Shown here: one piece after another, positions 1 through 9,200 of the stretch
Numbering within the stretch: position 1 is the stretch's first letter
Layout: every line of letters starts with the position of its first letter
Source of the DNA: Diplonema japonicum
Lineage: Eukaryota; Euglenozoa; Diplonemea; Diplonemida; Diplonemidae
Direction: 5' to 3'
DNA: 64,000 nt
Assembly (NCBI GenBank): GCA_964019335.1
Contig: OZ025713.1
Span: 248,001 to 312,000, forward strand
Program-made: the position numbers and the translations under genes
The notes under the pieces: generated by a model
What the model saw: only the letters and a program-made list of their open reading frames with translations
Told to the model about the DNA's origin: nothing
Database searches by the model: none

Positions 1-534
1 GCAGCTGGAATGAGTGGCGCTATGCGCTTATTGGTGTGGATGCGTTCTAGTGCCGCTATCACCCGGCCTATGACACGCGCGCTCTCCTGGATGTCCTCAC
101 CCTCTCCACAAGGCGAGAGTCCCTCTGTGGCAATGAAGTCCACGGCCAGCTCAAGCCTGGAGACCTGTCCACCTGTTGTGCCCCAGTGAAGGGCCGAGAG
201 CCATCGGATGACGTGCGGGAATAGCCGCGGGAGGTACTGTTGCCTCAAACCGTTGTCGTAGTACCACCTCAGTGACCGTGGCTTGAGCAAACTCCCCTTC
301 TCGAAGGGCCTGTTCCACAGGTGAACACTGAAGTCCACTGTCTTCTTTCGTGCAAAGGCGAGTTGCAAGTTACCAGTAATCTCCGCCATCATTAGCTGTA
401 ACTCAGCAGTTTCCAGCATGAGTCCCCCCGTCGCAATGCCATGCAGTTGTGTGCACCGTGGCCACTGGTTACGTTGTGCGCATAGCGCCGCCCGCTTCTC
501 GGATGCTGTCCTGATGTGCTCGTGTGCCTGACAG
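1..534 (-). mobile_element. 5'-truncated LINE fragment, C-terminal domain, running off the left edge
   Basis: Reading the minus strand from 534 down to 1 gives about 176 codons with no stop, without a start codon. The peptide contains PRCTQLHG near its start. This matches the MPICMQLHG and MPICLELHA segments of the LINE copies at 29385-33712 and 53665-54970. Further on it has the signature RWLSALHW...LELAVDF, which is shared with the C-terminal domain of those copies (KWLRKLKW...MELVLDF). The 5' end stops at an A-run on the plus strand (535-560), suggesting truncation at a homopolymer. The element continues beyond position 1. Identity as retroelement rests on homology to the window's own RT-bearing copy. 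Confidence 0.7.
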
Positions 535-565
<31 letters not shown>

Positions 566-1105
566 CTCACCCCCTCCTAAGCATAGCTGTGAAACGAATC
601 GGTTCGCGCACATTTTCGCATTTTCAACTCTGAACCCAAATTTTTCGCAAGACGATTCGCATTTTCGCATCATTATATGCGAAAATAGTACAAACTAGGT
701 GAAAACTATGTACTTCTGTTGGCCCGATGGCACTCAGGCACGAACCCCCGGCAACCTTCCTCCACAAACCAAAGGATTACTACTACTGCGAAAATATGAT
801 ATCGAAAACCGATTCGCATCACTACTATGCCTAGGGCTATGATGGCATGGAAACGCGTTTCCATGCATTTTTTTGAAAAAAAAGGAAAACGGAAACGGAA
901 ACGTTTCCTTAAGTTTCCTGCCAGCATAGGCCTGGGGGGGGGGGGGGGGGGGGGGGGTCACACGCCCTTTAAAAACGTAAAAAGAAAATGAAAAAAAAAA
1001 GTTTTTAAAAACAAATCTTTTCTAAGAGGAAAAACAACAAAAAAAAAAAAAAAAACACTCAAATATATAGCACAACTTTTTTTTTTTTTTTTTTTTTTCC
1101 CCCGT
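535..1105. other. Intergenic: homopolymers, TTCGCA-rich stretch and a palindrome
   Basis: No gene seen. The segment holds an A-run (535-560), a stretch with recurring TTCGCA words (600-690, 780-830), a G24 run (934-957) and a T-run before the 3' end of the next gene. A perfect hairpin with 9-bp arms ATTTTCGCA / TGCGAAAAT and an 8-nt loop lies at 661-686. Confidence 0.6.
845..866. repeat. Perfect 22-bp palindrome, copy 1
   Basis: The 22 bases from 845 to 866 equal their own reverse complement (core AAACGCGTTT flanked by GCATGG and CCATGC). The same 22 bases recur at 46964-46985. The flanks are also shared in inverted orientation (GGAAACGGAAACG words, then TAGCCCTAGG), so this is part of a dispersed repeat. 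Confidence 0.85.
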
Positions 1106-2152
1106 TCACGCACGCGCCATCATATAAGCCCGTGTCCGCTCGGCGGTCTCCGCCACCTCCTGCGCCCCAGACGACCCAAACGTATCGATGACCCGCGAAA
1201 TAATACCAGGTAGCACCGTGTTGCAAATACACGTTATATTCGTGACAAGCAAACCCCCAGCAGGAGAATTATGGTAGAGAAGGACAGACTTCACCGTCTT
1301 TGTAGAATCGTTGTACGCAACATGCCTCTTAGTCCGCTCCAAAAGCAGCGCATGATGAACGGCAACACCATCATTCAAAGTAGCCGCCAGCCGCGGGTAG
1401 TTCTCCATCGGTATCACAGAAACCTTCAACTGTATCGTAACCTTGTAAATCACGGCAATAACAGTCTTGGTGAATCTAAAAGTATCTGCTTCTTTGGTGT
1501 CGGTCCACACATATGGATTTGCAGGTTGGCAAGCTTTCTGATATGCCACATTACTAACTAGTGAGGGTGTGAAGTCCTCCGCCCTTATTGGCGTCGGCAT
1601 CGCATACTGTGCCTTATTCAGTATAACTACGTATTTCCCGGCTTCTGTTGGGTTAAGGATATCGATGGGCACCGACTGAATGGGGTCGGTGAAGGATGAC
1701 AAGTTGATGAAGTTCGAGATGTATTTGAGTTTGTCGGGGGCGAGCTCTGACCCGGGGCAACATAGGAATGCGTAGATGGAGCCGCCCGACGCCAGGGTGG
1801 TTAGATTTTCTGGTGTATGAAAGTCCCATTCGTGGGTAATGGTTGCTTTGCACGACATATTCGTGAAGCTCCCGATGGTGTCCGGGATTTTCTTTTGGTT
1901 TTCCGTGATGGTGCTGCGTGGTACTGTGTCCAGCGACATGCACGATTCAAATCCTATTTCGCTGTCTCCCCCTACAGGTGTTCCTGCTATAGGTGTGTCG
2001 TAACCTGACAAAAGCGGGTGTGTGGTGCTTTCGCTGCACGGGCGGTCCGGGTCGGTCGCATCGTTATTCGCTTCTTCCATGCCCCCCACTACCACGTGAT
2101 TGCTCAGGTATTCGTTGTGTTTTCTGTTTTGGCAGCAACACTTACTTCCCAT
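1106..2152 (-). CDS. Orphan protein with N-terminal Met-Gly-Ser-Lys-Cys-Cys-Cys
   Basis: I do not recognise this 348-residue protein. It begins MGSKCCCQNRK, which resembles a dual acylation signal (N-myristoylation of Gly2 and palmitoylation of Cys5-7) that would tether it to the inner face of the plasma or flagellar membrane; that role is inference. Residues 25-95 are polar and probably disordered, and about 100-320 look globular. No transmembrane segment follows the N-terminus. The start is supported by the acylation motif. Upstream on the sense strand, T/C tracts (about 2237-2280 and 2310-2340 as plus-strand purines) precede AG dinucleotides, compatible with trans-splicing. It is the most downstream host gene visible in the minus-strand cluster. 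Confidence 0.75.
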   Translation of the reverse strand: MGSKCCCQNRKHNEYLSNHVVVGGMEEANNDATDPDRPCSESTTHPLLSGYDTPIAGTPVGGDSEIGFESCMSLDTVPRSTITENQKKIPDTIGSFTNMSCKATITHEWDFHTPENLTTLASGGSIYAFLCCPGSELAPDKLKYISNFINLSSFTDPIQSVPIDILNPTEAGKYVVILNKAQYAMPTPIRAEDFTPSLVSNVAYQKACQPANPYVWTDTKEADTFRFTKTVIAVIYKVTIQLKVSVIPMENYPRLAATLNDGVAVHHALLLERTKRHVAYNDSTKTVKSVLLYHNSPAGGLLVTNITCICNTVLPGIISRVIDTFGSSGAQEVAETAERTRAYMMARA

Positions 2153-2427
2153 GTAAGATCTGTGCGATCTTTTTTTTTCTTTTCCCCCCCGCCCCGCGAG
2201 TTTCCGTCTGTTCTAACGCCACCTTTAACGTGTTGTTGAGCAAAGAAGAAAAAAAAAAAGTAAAATAAAAAGAAGAAAGGCCAAATGAAAAATTGCACCG
2301 TATTTCCGGAAGAAAAAAAAAAGAAAAAAAAAAAAAAAAAACTCACACATTTTGATGAAGTACTTTAAGATAATCGAAAAATAGTGTATATGTCTCTCCT
2401 GGAAAGAAGAGTGTAAGGTAGATATAT
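2153..2427 (-). promoter_or_regulatory. 5' flank with sense-strand polypyrimidine tracts
   Basis: Read on the minus strand this flank contains long T/C runs (plus-strand A/G runs at about 2237-2280 and 2310-2341) upstream of the start at 2152. In kinetoplastids a polypyrimidine tract followed by AG directs spliced-leader addition and polyadenylation of the upstream gene. The exact acceptor is not determined. Confidence 0.35.
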
Positions 2428-2590
2428 ATAAAAAAAAATTCAAATTAACATGCAAGCCCCTAAGACGAAAGCCGCATGCCCTAAAAAGGGATATCTCTCA
2501 GTTTCGGTCAAAATCTCGCGATTCCCCCAGGTGCTGACCTCTTCAGGCGACAGGCTAGCGTCCCAGCAGGTTGGAGTACTTTTCCCGACC
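2428..2590 (-). repeat. Interspersed repeat B, copy 1
   Basis: This segment aligns with 5268-5475 and 38221-38385. Shared blocks include GCATGCCCTAAAAAGG, CTCTCAGTTTCG, CTCTTCAGGC, GTCCCAGC and AGTACTTTTCCCGACC. This copy lacks a central block of about 20 bases present in the other two. An A-run adjoins the CTCAAATTAACATGC end. It is probably a short retroposon or a LINE 3' tail; no coding potential is seen. Confidence 0.7.
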
Positions 2591-2611
2591 GGAAAAGAAA
2601 AAAAAAAGAAA

Positions 2612-2660
2612 TATATATGAGTTAAAGGAAGTCTTTGTGAGACGCCCCCTTGTTCTCATC
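2612..2660 (-). repeat. Retroposon 3' tail with stem-loop, copy A
   Basis: Plus-strand text GTTAAAGGAAGTCTTTGTGA followed by GACGCCCCCTTGTTCTCA is repeated at 20197-20260 and 28418-28470. A stem GTCT (2631-2634) pairs with AGAC (2640-2643) around loop TTGTG. At 28418 the same tail directly follows LINE coding sequence, which identifies it as a LINE 3' end on the minus strand. Confidence 0.7.
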
Positions 2661-2808
2661 TTCTCAAAAAAAAAGGAATTTTTTAAAAAGTTTTCTTTCT
2701 TTTTTTTTTTTTTTTTTTTTTTTTTTCTTTCGTTCTACTAACATCACTGCGGGGTTTTCTTCCAAAAGACCCCAACAATTTTTTTTTTTTTTTTTTTTTT
2801 TTGGAAAT

Positions 2809-3825
2809 CTACCCGGCTCTGCCTCGCGTCTCCATCGAGTTTTCCACAGGACTGCCTACGTTCGTAGACATGGAGCTGGAGCCTATGGTGAGCAGTTTCT
2901 TCCTTTTAAACCTGGTATTCCAATCAAAAACCCAATCACAAACCGCCCCATCCGCCTCCATGGCCTGCTTGAAAATACTTCGTAAGAAAGCGTAATCGGG
3001 TTTATCGGAGAAGTTAAGGGACCGCACGTGCGTGTGAAACTTTTTGAAAACAGGGTTAACAGATCGATAGAGCACCTCAGATGGCGCGGACTTTCTCTCC
3101 CAGATTTGCAGTTCTGCGTCTGACCCAAGGTTCATCCAGGTCAACCGACCACTTTTCACAAAGTACAACAAAACCCATAAGATCGACTCTAAATCATCCC
3201 TCCTTGCCTGTTCTAATCCGTTATGGGTCCATGTTGAACAGTAACGCAGTGTGCCTACCAAAGCTTTTCCGTCTTTGAAAGGGATGTGCTCGTTGTGGCT
3301 GAGGTACGATTTCGACAAACCGAAATCGCATAAGTATAATCTGTGTGTTTTGTTTTTGGTTCCCATGAGCATGTTTTCCGGTTTTAAGTCGCGGTGTATA
3401 AGACCTGCAGAGTGGAACGCTTCCACTCTTCGAAACATCTGTTCCGCGAGCATGCAAATCGTTTTCGTTGTGAATTTCCTCCCGCAATAGTTGAACAGGG
3501 TTTCGATGTTGGGGCCGAGGAGCGTGATCACGATGAGATTTGAAGCGTACTCGAATTTCTGGAAGAGCAGCTTAGGGAAACCTTTAGAGTCGGAACTCTC
3601 CAACCGTTGGTAGACCCTGACCTCGTTCATCAGAGCTGGCCGAACACAGTTCGCCTGTTCTATCTTAACCGCCACGGAGCACTTGTCCTTGGTGTCCATC
3701 GCGATGCACACAGTACCGAACGCCCCGCGATCCAGCTTCTTCAAGACCGTGTACCTCCCTCCGATCGTTGATCTACCCTGCATCAGATCCTCATTTTTCG
3801 TTGTTTTCTTTTGCCGGATACTCAT
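2809..3825 (-). CDS. Casein kinase 1-like protein kinase
   Basis: A 338-residue Ser/Thr kinase of the CK1 group. The glycine-rich loop is LDRGAFGTV (31-39), the ATP lysine lies in VAVKIE (about residue 54), the catalytic loop is HRDLKPEN (144-151) and the metal-binding motif is DFGLSKSY (167-174). The segment GTLRYCSTWTHNGLEQARRD, followed by DLES, is the CK1 form of the activation segment and replaces the usual APE motif. The C-terminal tail is short, with a basic RFKRKK patch that could be a nuclear signal. CK1 enzymes phosphorylate pre-primed acidic sites and act in membrane traffic, flagellar function and cell cycle; the substrate here is unknown. A T37 tract then AG lies upstream on the sense strand (3889-3932). 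Confidence 0.92.
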   Translation of the reverse strand: MSIRQKKTTKNEDLMQGRSTIGGRYTVLKKLDRGAFGTVCIAMDTKDKCSVAVKIEQANCVRPALMNEVRVYQRLESSDSKGFPKLLFQKFEYASNLIVITLLGPNIETLFNYCGRKFTTKTICMLAEQMFRRVEAFHSAGLIHRDLKPENMLMGTKNKTHRLYLCDFGLSKSYLSHNEHIPFKDGKALVGTLRYCSTWTHNGLEQARRDDLESILWVLLYFVKSGRLTWMNLGSDAELQIWERKSAPSEVLYRSVNPVFKKFHTHVRSLNFSDKPDYAFLRSIFKQAMEADGAVCDWVFDWNTRFKRKKLLTIGSSSMSTNVGSPVENSMETRGRAG

Positions 3826-3888
3826 TTTTTTTTTTCTCCCTTATTTTTTGGGGGATCCCCCCTCTTCCCATTTTTTTTTTAAATATTT

Positions 3889-3895
3889 CTTTTTG

Positions 3896-3932
<37 letters not shown>
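3889..3932 (-). promoter_or_regulatory. Polypyrimidine tract and AG, probable trans-splice acceptor
   Basis: The plus-strand A37 run at 3896-3932 is T37 on the sense strand. The first AG after it is at 3890-3889, 64 nt before the kinase start codon. This is the arrangement expected of a kinetoplastid spliced-leader acceptor. A cDNA with the spliced leader would settle it. Confidence 0.45.
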
Positions 3933-3934
<2 letters not shown>

Positions 3935-3943
3935 AGGAATGTC

Positions 3944-4753
3944 CTAAAACATAGCAAGAACATCGCTGAAGGGCACAGGAATAGGGATGATATGCTCCTG
4001 CAGTGAAGGGTCGTCGGCAATGCACTCCTCAGGACACGCGTTGACACGGTACAATTTTGCCTTGCAGTGGGGGTCCGCTTGGTGCATGTCGCGTAACACC
4101 TCTTCGGTCTCCACCCGAATGGCAGGCACTACTGTACCACAGCCTACTTCGACGATGACAAGCCGAACACCGCTGCTAGCTTCCATTCTCGCCTCCCAAT
4201 CTTGGTACATCCCACCCATGTAGGGAGTGGTCTTACAATAATCGTCGGCAAACATAACAATATGAGGACGGGGCAGCCCTCCGCAGGTGGGGCATTTCTC
4301 CGGAAATGTTTCACTCGGAAATATCTCGCAGAGGGTGCTGTCCATACACTGCCACTCTGTTATGTTACCGTGTATTTCCGTAACACGGTCGCGGGGGAAC
4401 CCGGCTTTGAGAAAGTGAGCGTCAACGTTCGAGGTGTAAACATGGTAGTCTTTGCTGTTTAACCGTTCTTTTATTTTGGAATAGCCTGCGTGTGGTGTTG
4501 CCTTGCCGTACATCTCGGCACATCCCGACCAGAACGGGACGAAGACGCGTTCCCTATCCTCGCCCCTCCCCCAGATCGGCCGGCAGACCTCTGCATAAGT
4601 TAGCTGTTCCCCGCCGTACTCCTTCGCCTTGTAAAAAGTGCTGTCTTTGTAAGTTGGCAGCCCTGACTCCGCACTCCACCCAGCACCCGTTGCCAAAATC
4701 ACATGTGTGGCATCTTCCAGGTCCGAGAGAAGTTGCGCAACCCGTTCCTGCAT
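3944..4753 (-). CDS. Sir2-family NAD-dependent protein deacylase (sirtuin)
   Basis: A 269-residue sirtuin. Numbered from the chosen start, the NAD-binding motif ATGAGWSAESGLPTYKD is near residues 21-37. TSNVDAHF corresponds to the TQNID motif, and EIHGN holds the catalytic histidine. A zinc module is formed by C-x5-C and CPTC, and RPHIVMFAD corresponds to the RPxVVxFGE motif. Sirtuins remove acyl groups from lysine, consuming NAD and releasing nicotinamide and O-acyl-ADP-ribose. The first zinc pair has unusual spacing (C-x5-C), so zinc binding should be checked. An in-frame ATG 11 codons upstream would add MKAQ plus a Lys run encoded by a 24-base homopolymer; I prefer the ATG at 4753. Confidence 0.9.
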   Translation of the reverse strand: MQERVAQLLSDLEDATHVILATGAGWSAESGLPTYKDSTFYKAKEYGGEQLTYAEVCRPIWGRGEDRERVFVPFWSGCAEMYGKATPHAGYSKIKERLNSKDYHVYTSNVDAHFLKAGFPRDRVTEIHGNITEWQCMDSTLCEIFPSETFPEKCPTCGGLPRPHIVMFADDYCKTTPYMGGMYQDWEARMEASSGVRLVIVEVGCGTVVPAIRVETEEVLRDMHQADPHCKAKLYRVNACPEECIADDPSLQEHIIPIPVPFSDVLAMF

Positions 4754-5207
4754 TTTTTTTTTTTTTTTTTTTTTTTGTGCCTTCATCTTTTTTTCTTTTT
4801 TTTGGTGTGCATGGGGGGGTGCTCACAGTGAAAAAAAAGGGGGAAGCGTAAAAAAAGGGGGGGGGGAGAAAAGGGGACAAAAAAAAAAAAGAAGAAGAAG
4901 AAAGTCAAATTCAGCACGTCTTGGCTCTGCATTGGAGATGTACAATGGAATAAAGTAGTACTAGGTATCTCTCAGGCATCTTGCAACTCCTCCAGGTTCA
5001 AGGGCTCCCACCGTGGCAGGTTGTTGCCAACGTTCCATTGAAGATCAGAAAGAAGTCTACTCTGCGTGACTTTGGTGGTTGTGCAGCCCACCCTTAGGTA
5101 AAAGCTTAAAAAATAAAAGTTCCATCCATTACCTGCAACCTATGTCAAAAAAAGAAAGATAAGAAACCAGATTCTTTTCCGGCTGACTATCGCACCTTAA
5201 GGGGCTG

Positions 5208-5240
<33 letters not shown>

Positions 5241-5267
5241 GAAAATTCACTATGGTAGGGCCCACTA

Positions 5268-5475
5268 AAAAAAAAAAACTCAAATTAACATGCAAACCCC
5301 TAAAGCGAAGGCCGCATGCCCTAAAAAGGAAGGGGGTATGGTCAGTACTAGGTAGCTCTCAGTTTCGATCTAATCTTGCGACTCCTCCAAGTGCTGATCT
5401 CTTCAGGCAAGTAGCACCCTTCATTGGCTCCTACTAGTGTCCCAGCGGGTATGGAGAGTACTTTTGCCGACCACG
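5268..5475 (-). repeat. Interspersed repeat B, copy 2
   Basis: This copy is nearly identical to 38221-38385 over its right half and carries the CTCAAATTAACATGCAAACC end seen in copy 1. It is bounded by plus-strand A-runs on both sides. No reading frame is conserved between copies, so it looks non-coding. Confidence 0.75.
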
Positions 5476-5512
<37 letters not shown>

Positions 5513-5684
5513 ACTAAAAAGAAAAAAAAGAAAGAAAAAAGGCTTTTTTCCTAAGGGAAATTTTAACAGTTTTTCTCCCAGGCTGTGGAGAACCCACAAA
5601 CGTTGCAGACAAACCGCCTGGTTTTGGCGTTAGGTGGTAGAGGCTTGAGAAGCTGCAAGGGCTTGGGAGGCTGCTGGAGTCTCG

Positions 5685-5945
5685 TCAGGTGCAGTCCATT
5701 GTAACACCCGCAATAACATTCTGTGCTGCCTTGTCTAAAGGGTCCGACCCCTTCAAAGTGCTTACTTCGCTAAGTGCGCTTATCTGTATGGTCTCCTCGG
5801 AACTACCTGGAAGGTAGCCGCGAGACCGCATACAGCTAAAGGTGCCGAGCAGTTGCATGACCTTCTCATGTGCCTGCCCTACCCACAGTGCCACGTTGAT
5901 TCGGCGCTCTGCTGCAGTCATCAACCAACGTCCCGCTTGGGGCAT
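5685..5945 (-). CDS. Unassigned 86-residue ORF
   Basis: The ORF reads from an ATG at 5945 and has no low-complexity runs, unlike most short frames here. The composition is ordinary and no domain is recognised. Downstream in another frame there is a short CNVCGFS segment with a zinc-finger-like CxxC, so a decayed retroelement is an alternative. Coding status is uncertain. Confidence 0.2.
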   Translation of the reverse strand: MPQAGRWLMTAAERRINVALWVGQAHEKVMQLLGTFSCMRSRGYLPGSSEETIQISALSEVSTLKGSDPLDKAAQNVIAGVTMDCT

Positions 5946-6279
5946 GCAGCAGCCCCCCCCCCTAACCCCTCAAAATGGCGGAGGTCTGAATCGCCGGTGC
6001 CACACAGCAGCAGCCTCACAAATATGTACTTTTCCTTGATTGTTATATGTACTTATAAAATATAGCGCGCATTCGACGACTGATCAAGCGACTGGCACCT
6101 TCCGAAGAAGGGCCTCCCACGTCCGCCGTACTTATCTACCCCCTTTCAAAAAAAAAAACTCATAGTAAAAGACAATCCCACTTTGAGGACAGCCTCAAAA
6201 AAAGAGCGAAACAAAGTTGGCGCTCCCCCCCCAAAAAAAAAAGTCAAAAATCCTGGTGAGTTTCCATCCACTTTCGTTC

Positions 6280-9200
6280 CTATTGCTTGCCCTCTGCAGG
6301 GGGCATGGCAACTGTAGTGTCTGAGAACATCCTTCTCCCATCAGGGAAGTTGGAGTGCGCAGAGTGCACAAGGCCACATTTCCCCGGCATGGGCCGCATA
6401 CCCTGCAGGACCGTCTTGACGCTGATGGTGTCTCTGATATCAGCCTTCCAACACAGCCCCAAGGCAGGATCAGCAGAAATCTGAACAGGCGATGCCGAGC
6501 GGGACAACTCCTTCCAGATGACCAGCCTAGCGGTGGAGGGATCTTCCGCACTGCCGCGGCACCAGTTTTTCGGAACACATCTCACATAGTCCAGAGGAGG
6601 CGGGGTTGGGGTGGTGGTCGCAACAACGCCCCCAGCAACGAAATCTTCATTCGGCGGGAGGGGTTCCCAGAGGAACAGGGGGTTTGCGGTCTGTAGCTGC
6701 CAGCACAGGGAGTACCCGGTGGGGTGCGGGAACCTTGGTGCGATCCACGCGTCGATCTCCTTGTTCTTTGCAAACCAGTAGGAACTGTCATCGGTGATCT
6801 GCCACACCTTGCATGGAAGCGAAACCATTTTCTGAAGGTTTTGAGACGCTAGGTTCACGCACTTGTCGGTTCTTGTCGGCTCATTCAAAGATGGGCGGAC
6901 GTAATCACCAAAACGAAGCAGCCGCGCGTTCTTCGCAGTGAGGCTCCCAGTATCCAGGTTCGCGCTCCAGACAGACGTACACGCGTCGCAAGCGGTTCCT
7001 GTGCTGTTCCATTTCTCGTTGTACGATGCGAACACAGCGTCGATTCTAAACCGCCTGTTGGACGAGATCAAGTCGGGTATGTTCTTCATGGGTTCCACAG
7101 TTGTCGTTTGTTCTTTTTGCGCCCCGCTCACAGGTTTCGGTGCTGCTCCTGTTTTGTACATTGTGCAGCCCTTGCCGACCATCTCTAACAGTTCGCGTTT
7201 CTCTTCAGGGGTGATCGCGAAGTGCTTCTTGACAAGCTCTCTTGTTAGTACAGAGTCTTGCTTGTTGCTTTTTGTGAGCTGTTGGAATACCTTCGATACA
7301 GATTTCGCCCAAGCGTCGTTGTGCCCTCTGCTCAAGCCCAGCCAGCGAACTCCCGCCATAACGTCGTCTTGCGTCAACGTTCCATTCCCCTTTTGGTCGA
7401 GGGCGTCGAAGAGTGCGTTTGGATCCTCGAGGTCGCCGTTCACCAGCATCGCCATTTTAAACTTCGAGATGACAGAGTTCACCTGTAACATGCTGTACTC
7501 CGCTTCCTCCGTTAGAACCATAGCGACGGGTTGCTGAGCCCATGGGACCTTCGGGCGTCTTCGCATACTCTTGTTGCTAACGTAAAACGTCCTCCGACGG
7601 GTTATTGGGTCGTCCTTCAACAGCCTCAGCACCCACAGCATGTCAGGTGTTTTCTGGTTCCCCTGACAGTCGAAGAACTTGAAGCAGGCCTCTGCGGCTC
7701 TCTCGTGGTTCTCGTCGATACCCTGCATCTTCTGTTTTTTGAACGCGTCGTACGCTTTCGTCGTTTGCACAATTGACGTCTCCAAGCACGCCCTCACGTG
7801 CAGCACGTGCAGGGCAATGGGGATGTCCCGCATCGCATCGGTCAGCATCAGAGCCCGGATGTGCTCCGCTTCCTCCAAGCTCAAGGCAACCATGTACCTA
7901 TTCTTCATCAGCCTCAGGTTCTTCATCGATGATACGAGCTTTGCAAACTCGCTGAAGGTCACCATGTCCTCCAGTTCCATGATCGCCTCCGCAGCTACCT
8001 TCAGCTCCATCTTCAACAGCAGGCTCTCAAGCGCATTTTTCGTGATAGCGTCTTTGCGATTCGTGGTGTACAGCTTGAAGGTGTTTTTCAGCTCCGTTTG
8101 CCGATCCGCCCCCATGCTCAGGTCGTCCATCGTATTCAAGGTGTCCGGGACTGGTATCCACTCCAAGTATGTGCTGACGTTCTTCAACCTCTTCGGTTCC
8201 GTTGTGAAAAAGCTTTGCTTCAGGATGAAATTCTTCGACGACAGCAAGAAGGGTGGGAAGGAGAGCGTTTCCCTTTCCAACGGGAACTTACAGAGTGGAT
8301 GGAACTGGTCGCCCGAGGCCTCCTTCAGTGTCTCTATCCTCCATCTGTGGATGGGGGGTCCTGACCTTATGTACTGAAGCTGGTCCGCCATCTCCGGGAC
8401 AGCCTCCGTCTCCTCCTCGTTCTCTGCGTCCTCGTCCATCTCGTTCTCTGCATGCCGCACGGTTTGTTGCTGCTGTGTCTGCTCTGCTTCAGCCTCCGAT
8501 ACCTGTGTGCGGTCCACTCCGGTTGCAGTCGACTCTTCACAAATGCCGGCGCTCGCGACAATCTCATCAGCCCGCACACCCTCTGCATCGCCTAGCATGA
8601 TTAACGCGTCGTTGCATCCCCGTATCCTCTTCAGCTCCGTTTTGAGGCGCTCCTGTTCACTGCCAGGCCTCTTTAGCTGGTTACTCAGATCGACCGTCAC
8701 GGACTCCTGGAGCAGTCGCACCGCAGGCTTCCTTTCCTCCACTGCAGCCTCCATGCCGAGCTTCCTGAACGCTTTCTCCTTCCACAGGTGCGCAAGCAGC
8801 TGCTTCGCCAACAGGGAGCGCTGAGCCTTCTCCGAAGCGATCCCGTTCTTGAGAAGCCACATCAAGAGGTCCATCCTGTCGCAGCCGGAATCAAAGACAG
8901 CGGGGATGAGCTGACTCACGTCTTCCGGCAGGAACACCTCCAAGGTCTGCCCCTTCCCGATCCCCCTCATTCTGTACGCACCTTGTGCATAGTCACGGAA
9001 CACCATATTCTGCGAGATGGTGAGGCAGGCCTTGCTGCTTGGGGACTGCGGGATGTCCATCCCTGTGGTGTGGATATGGTCGTAGAAGGTAAACCTGTCT
9101 GCGAGCGGCAACCCGCTCTGCTTGAGGGGCAGGTCGCGGTACCTCCCGCCGCTGCTCTTCAGCAGTACCATGCGGCGGTCGTCGCAGTCGAGGTACACCA

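Larger units (their letters stand above)
4787..6279. other. Intergenic region of short retroposon ends and homopolymers
   Basis: No convincing host gene. It holds a short match to a LINE 3' end (4805-4833, GTGTGCATGGGGGG...GTGCTCAC), a diverged relative of repeat B (about 4940-5050), repeat B copy 2, long A/T runs, an unassigned ORF at 5685-5945 and a small perfect hairpin CCTTC-CGAA-GAAGG at 6098-6111. Confidence 0.6.

Noticed and set aside
3841-4047. Short frames with Phe or Lys runs around A37
   Set aside because: Translations of homopolymers; the same applies to frames at 2225-2455, 60047-60370 and 63009-63233.
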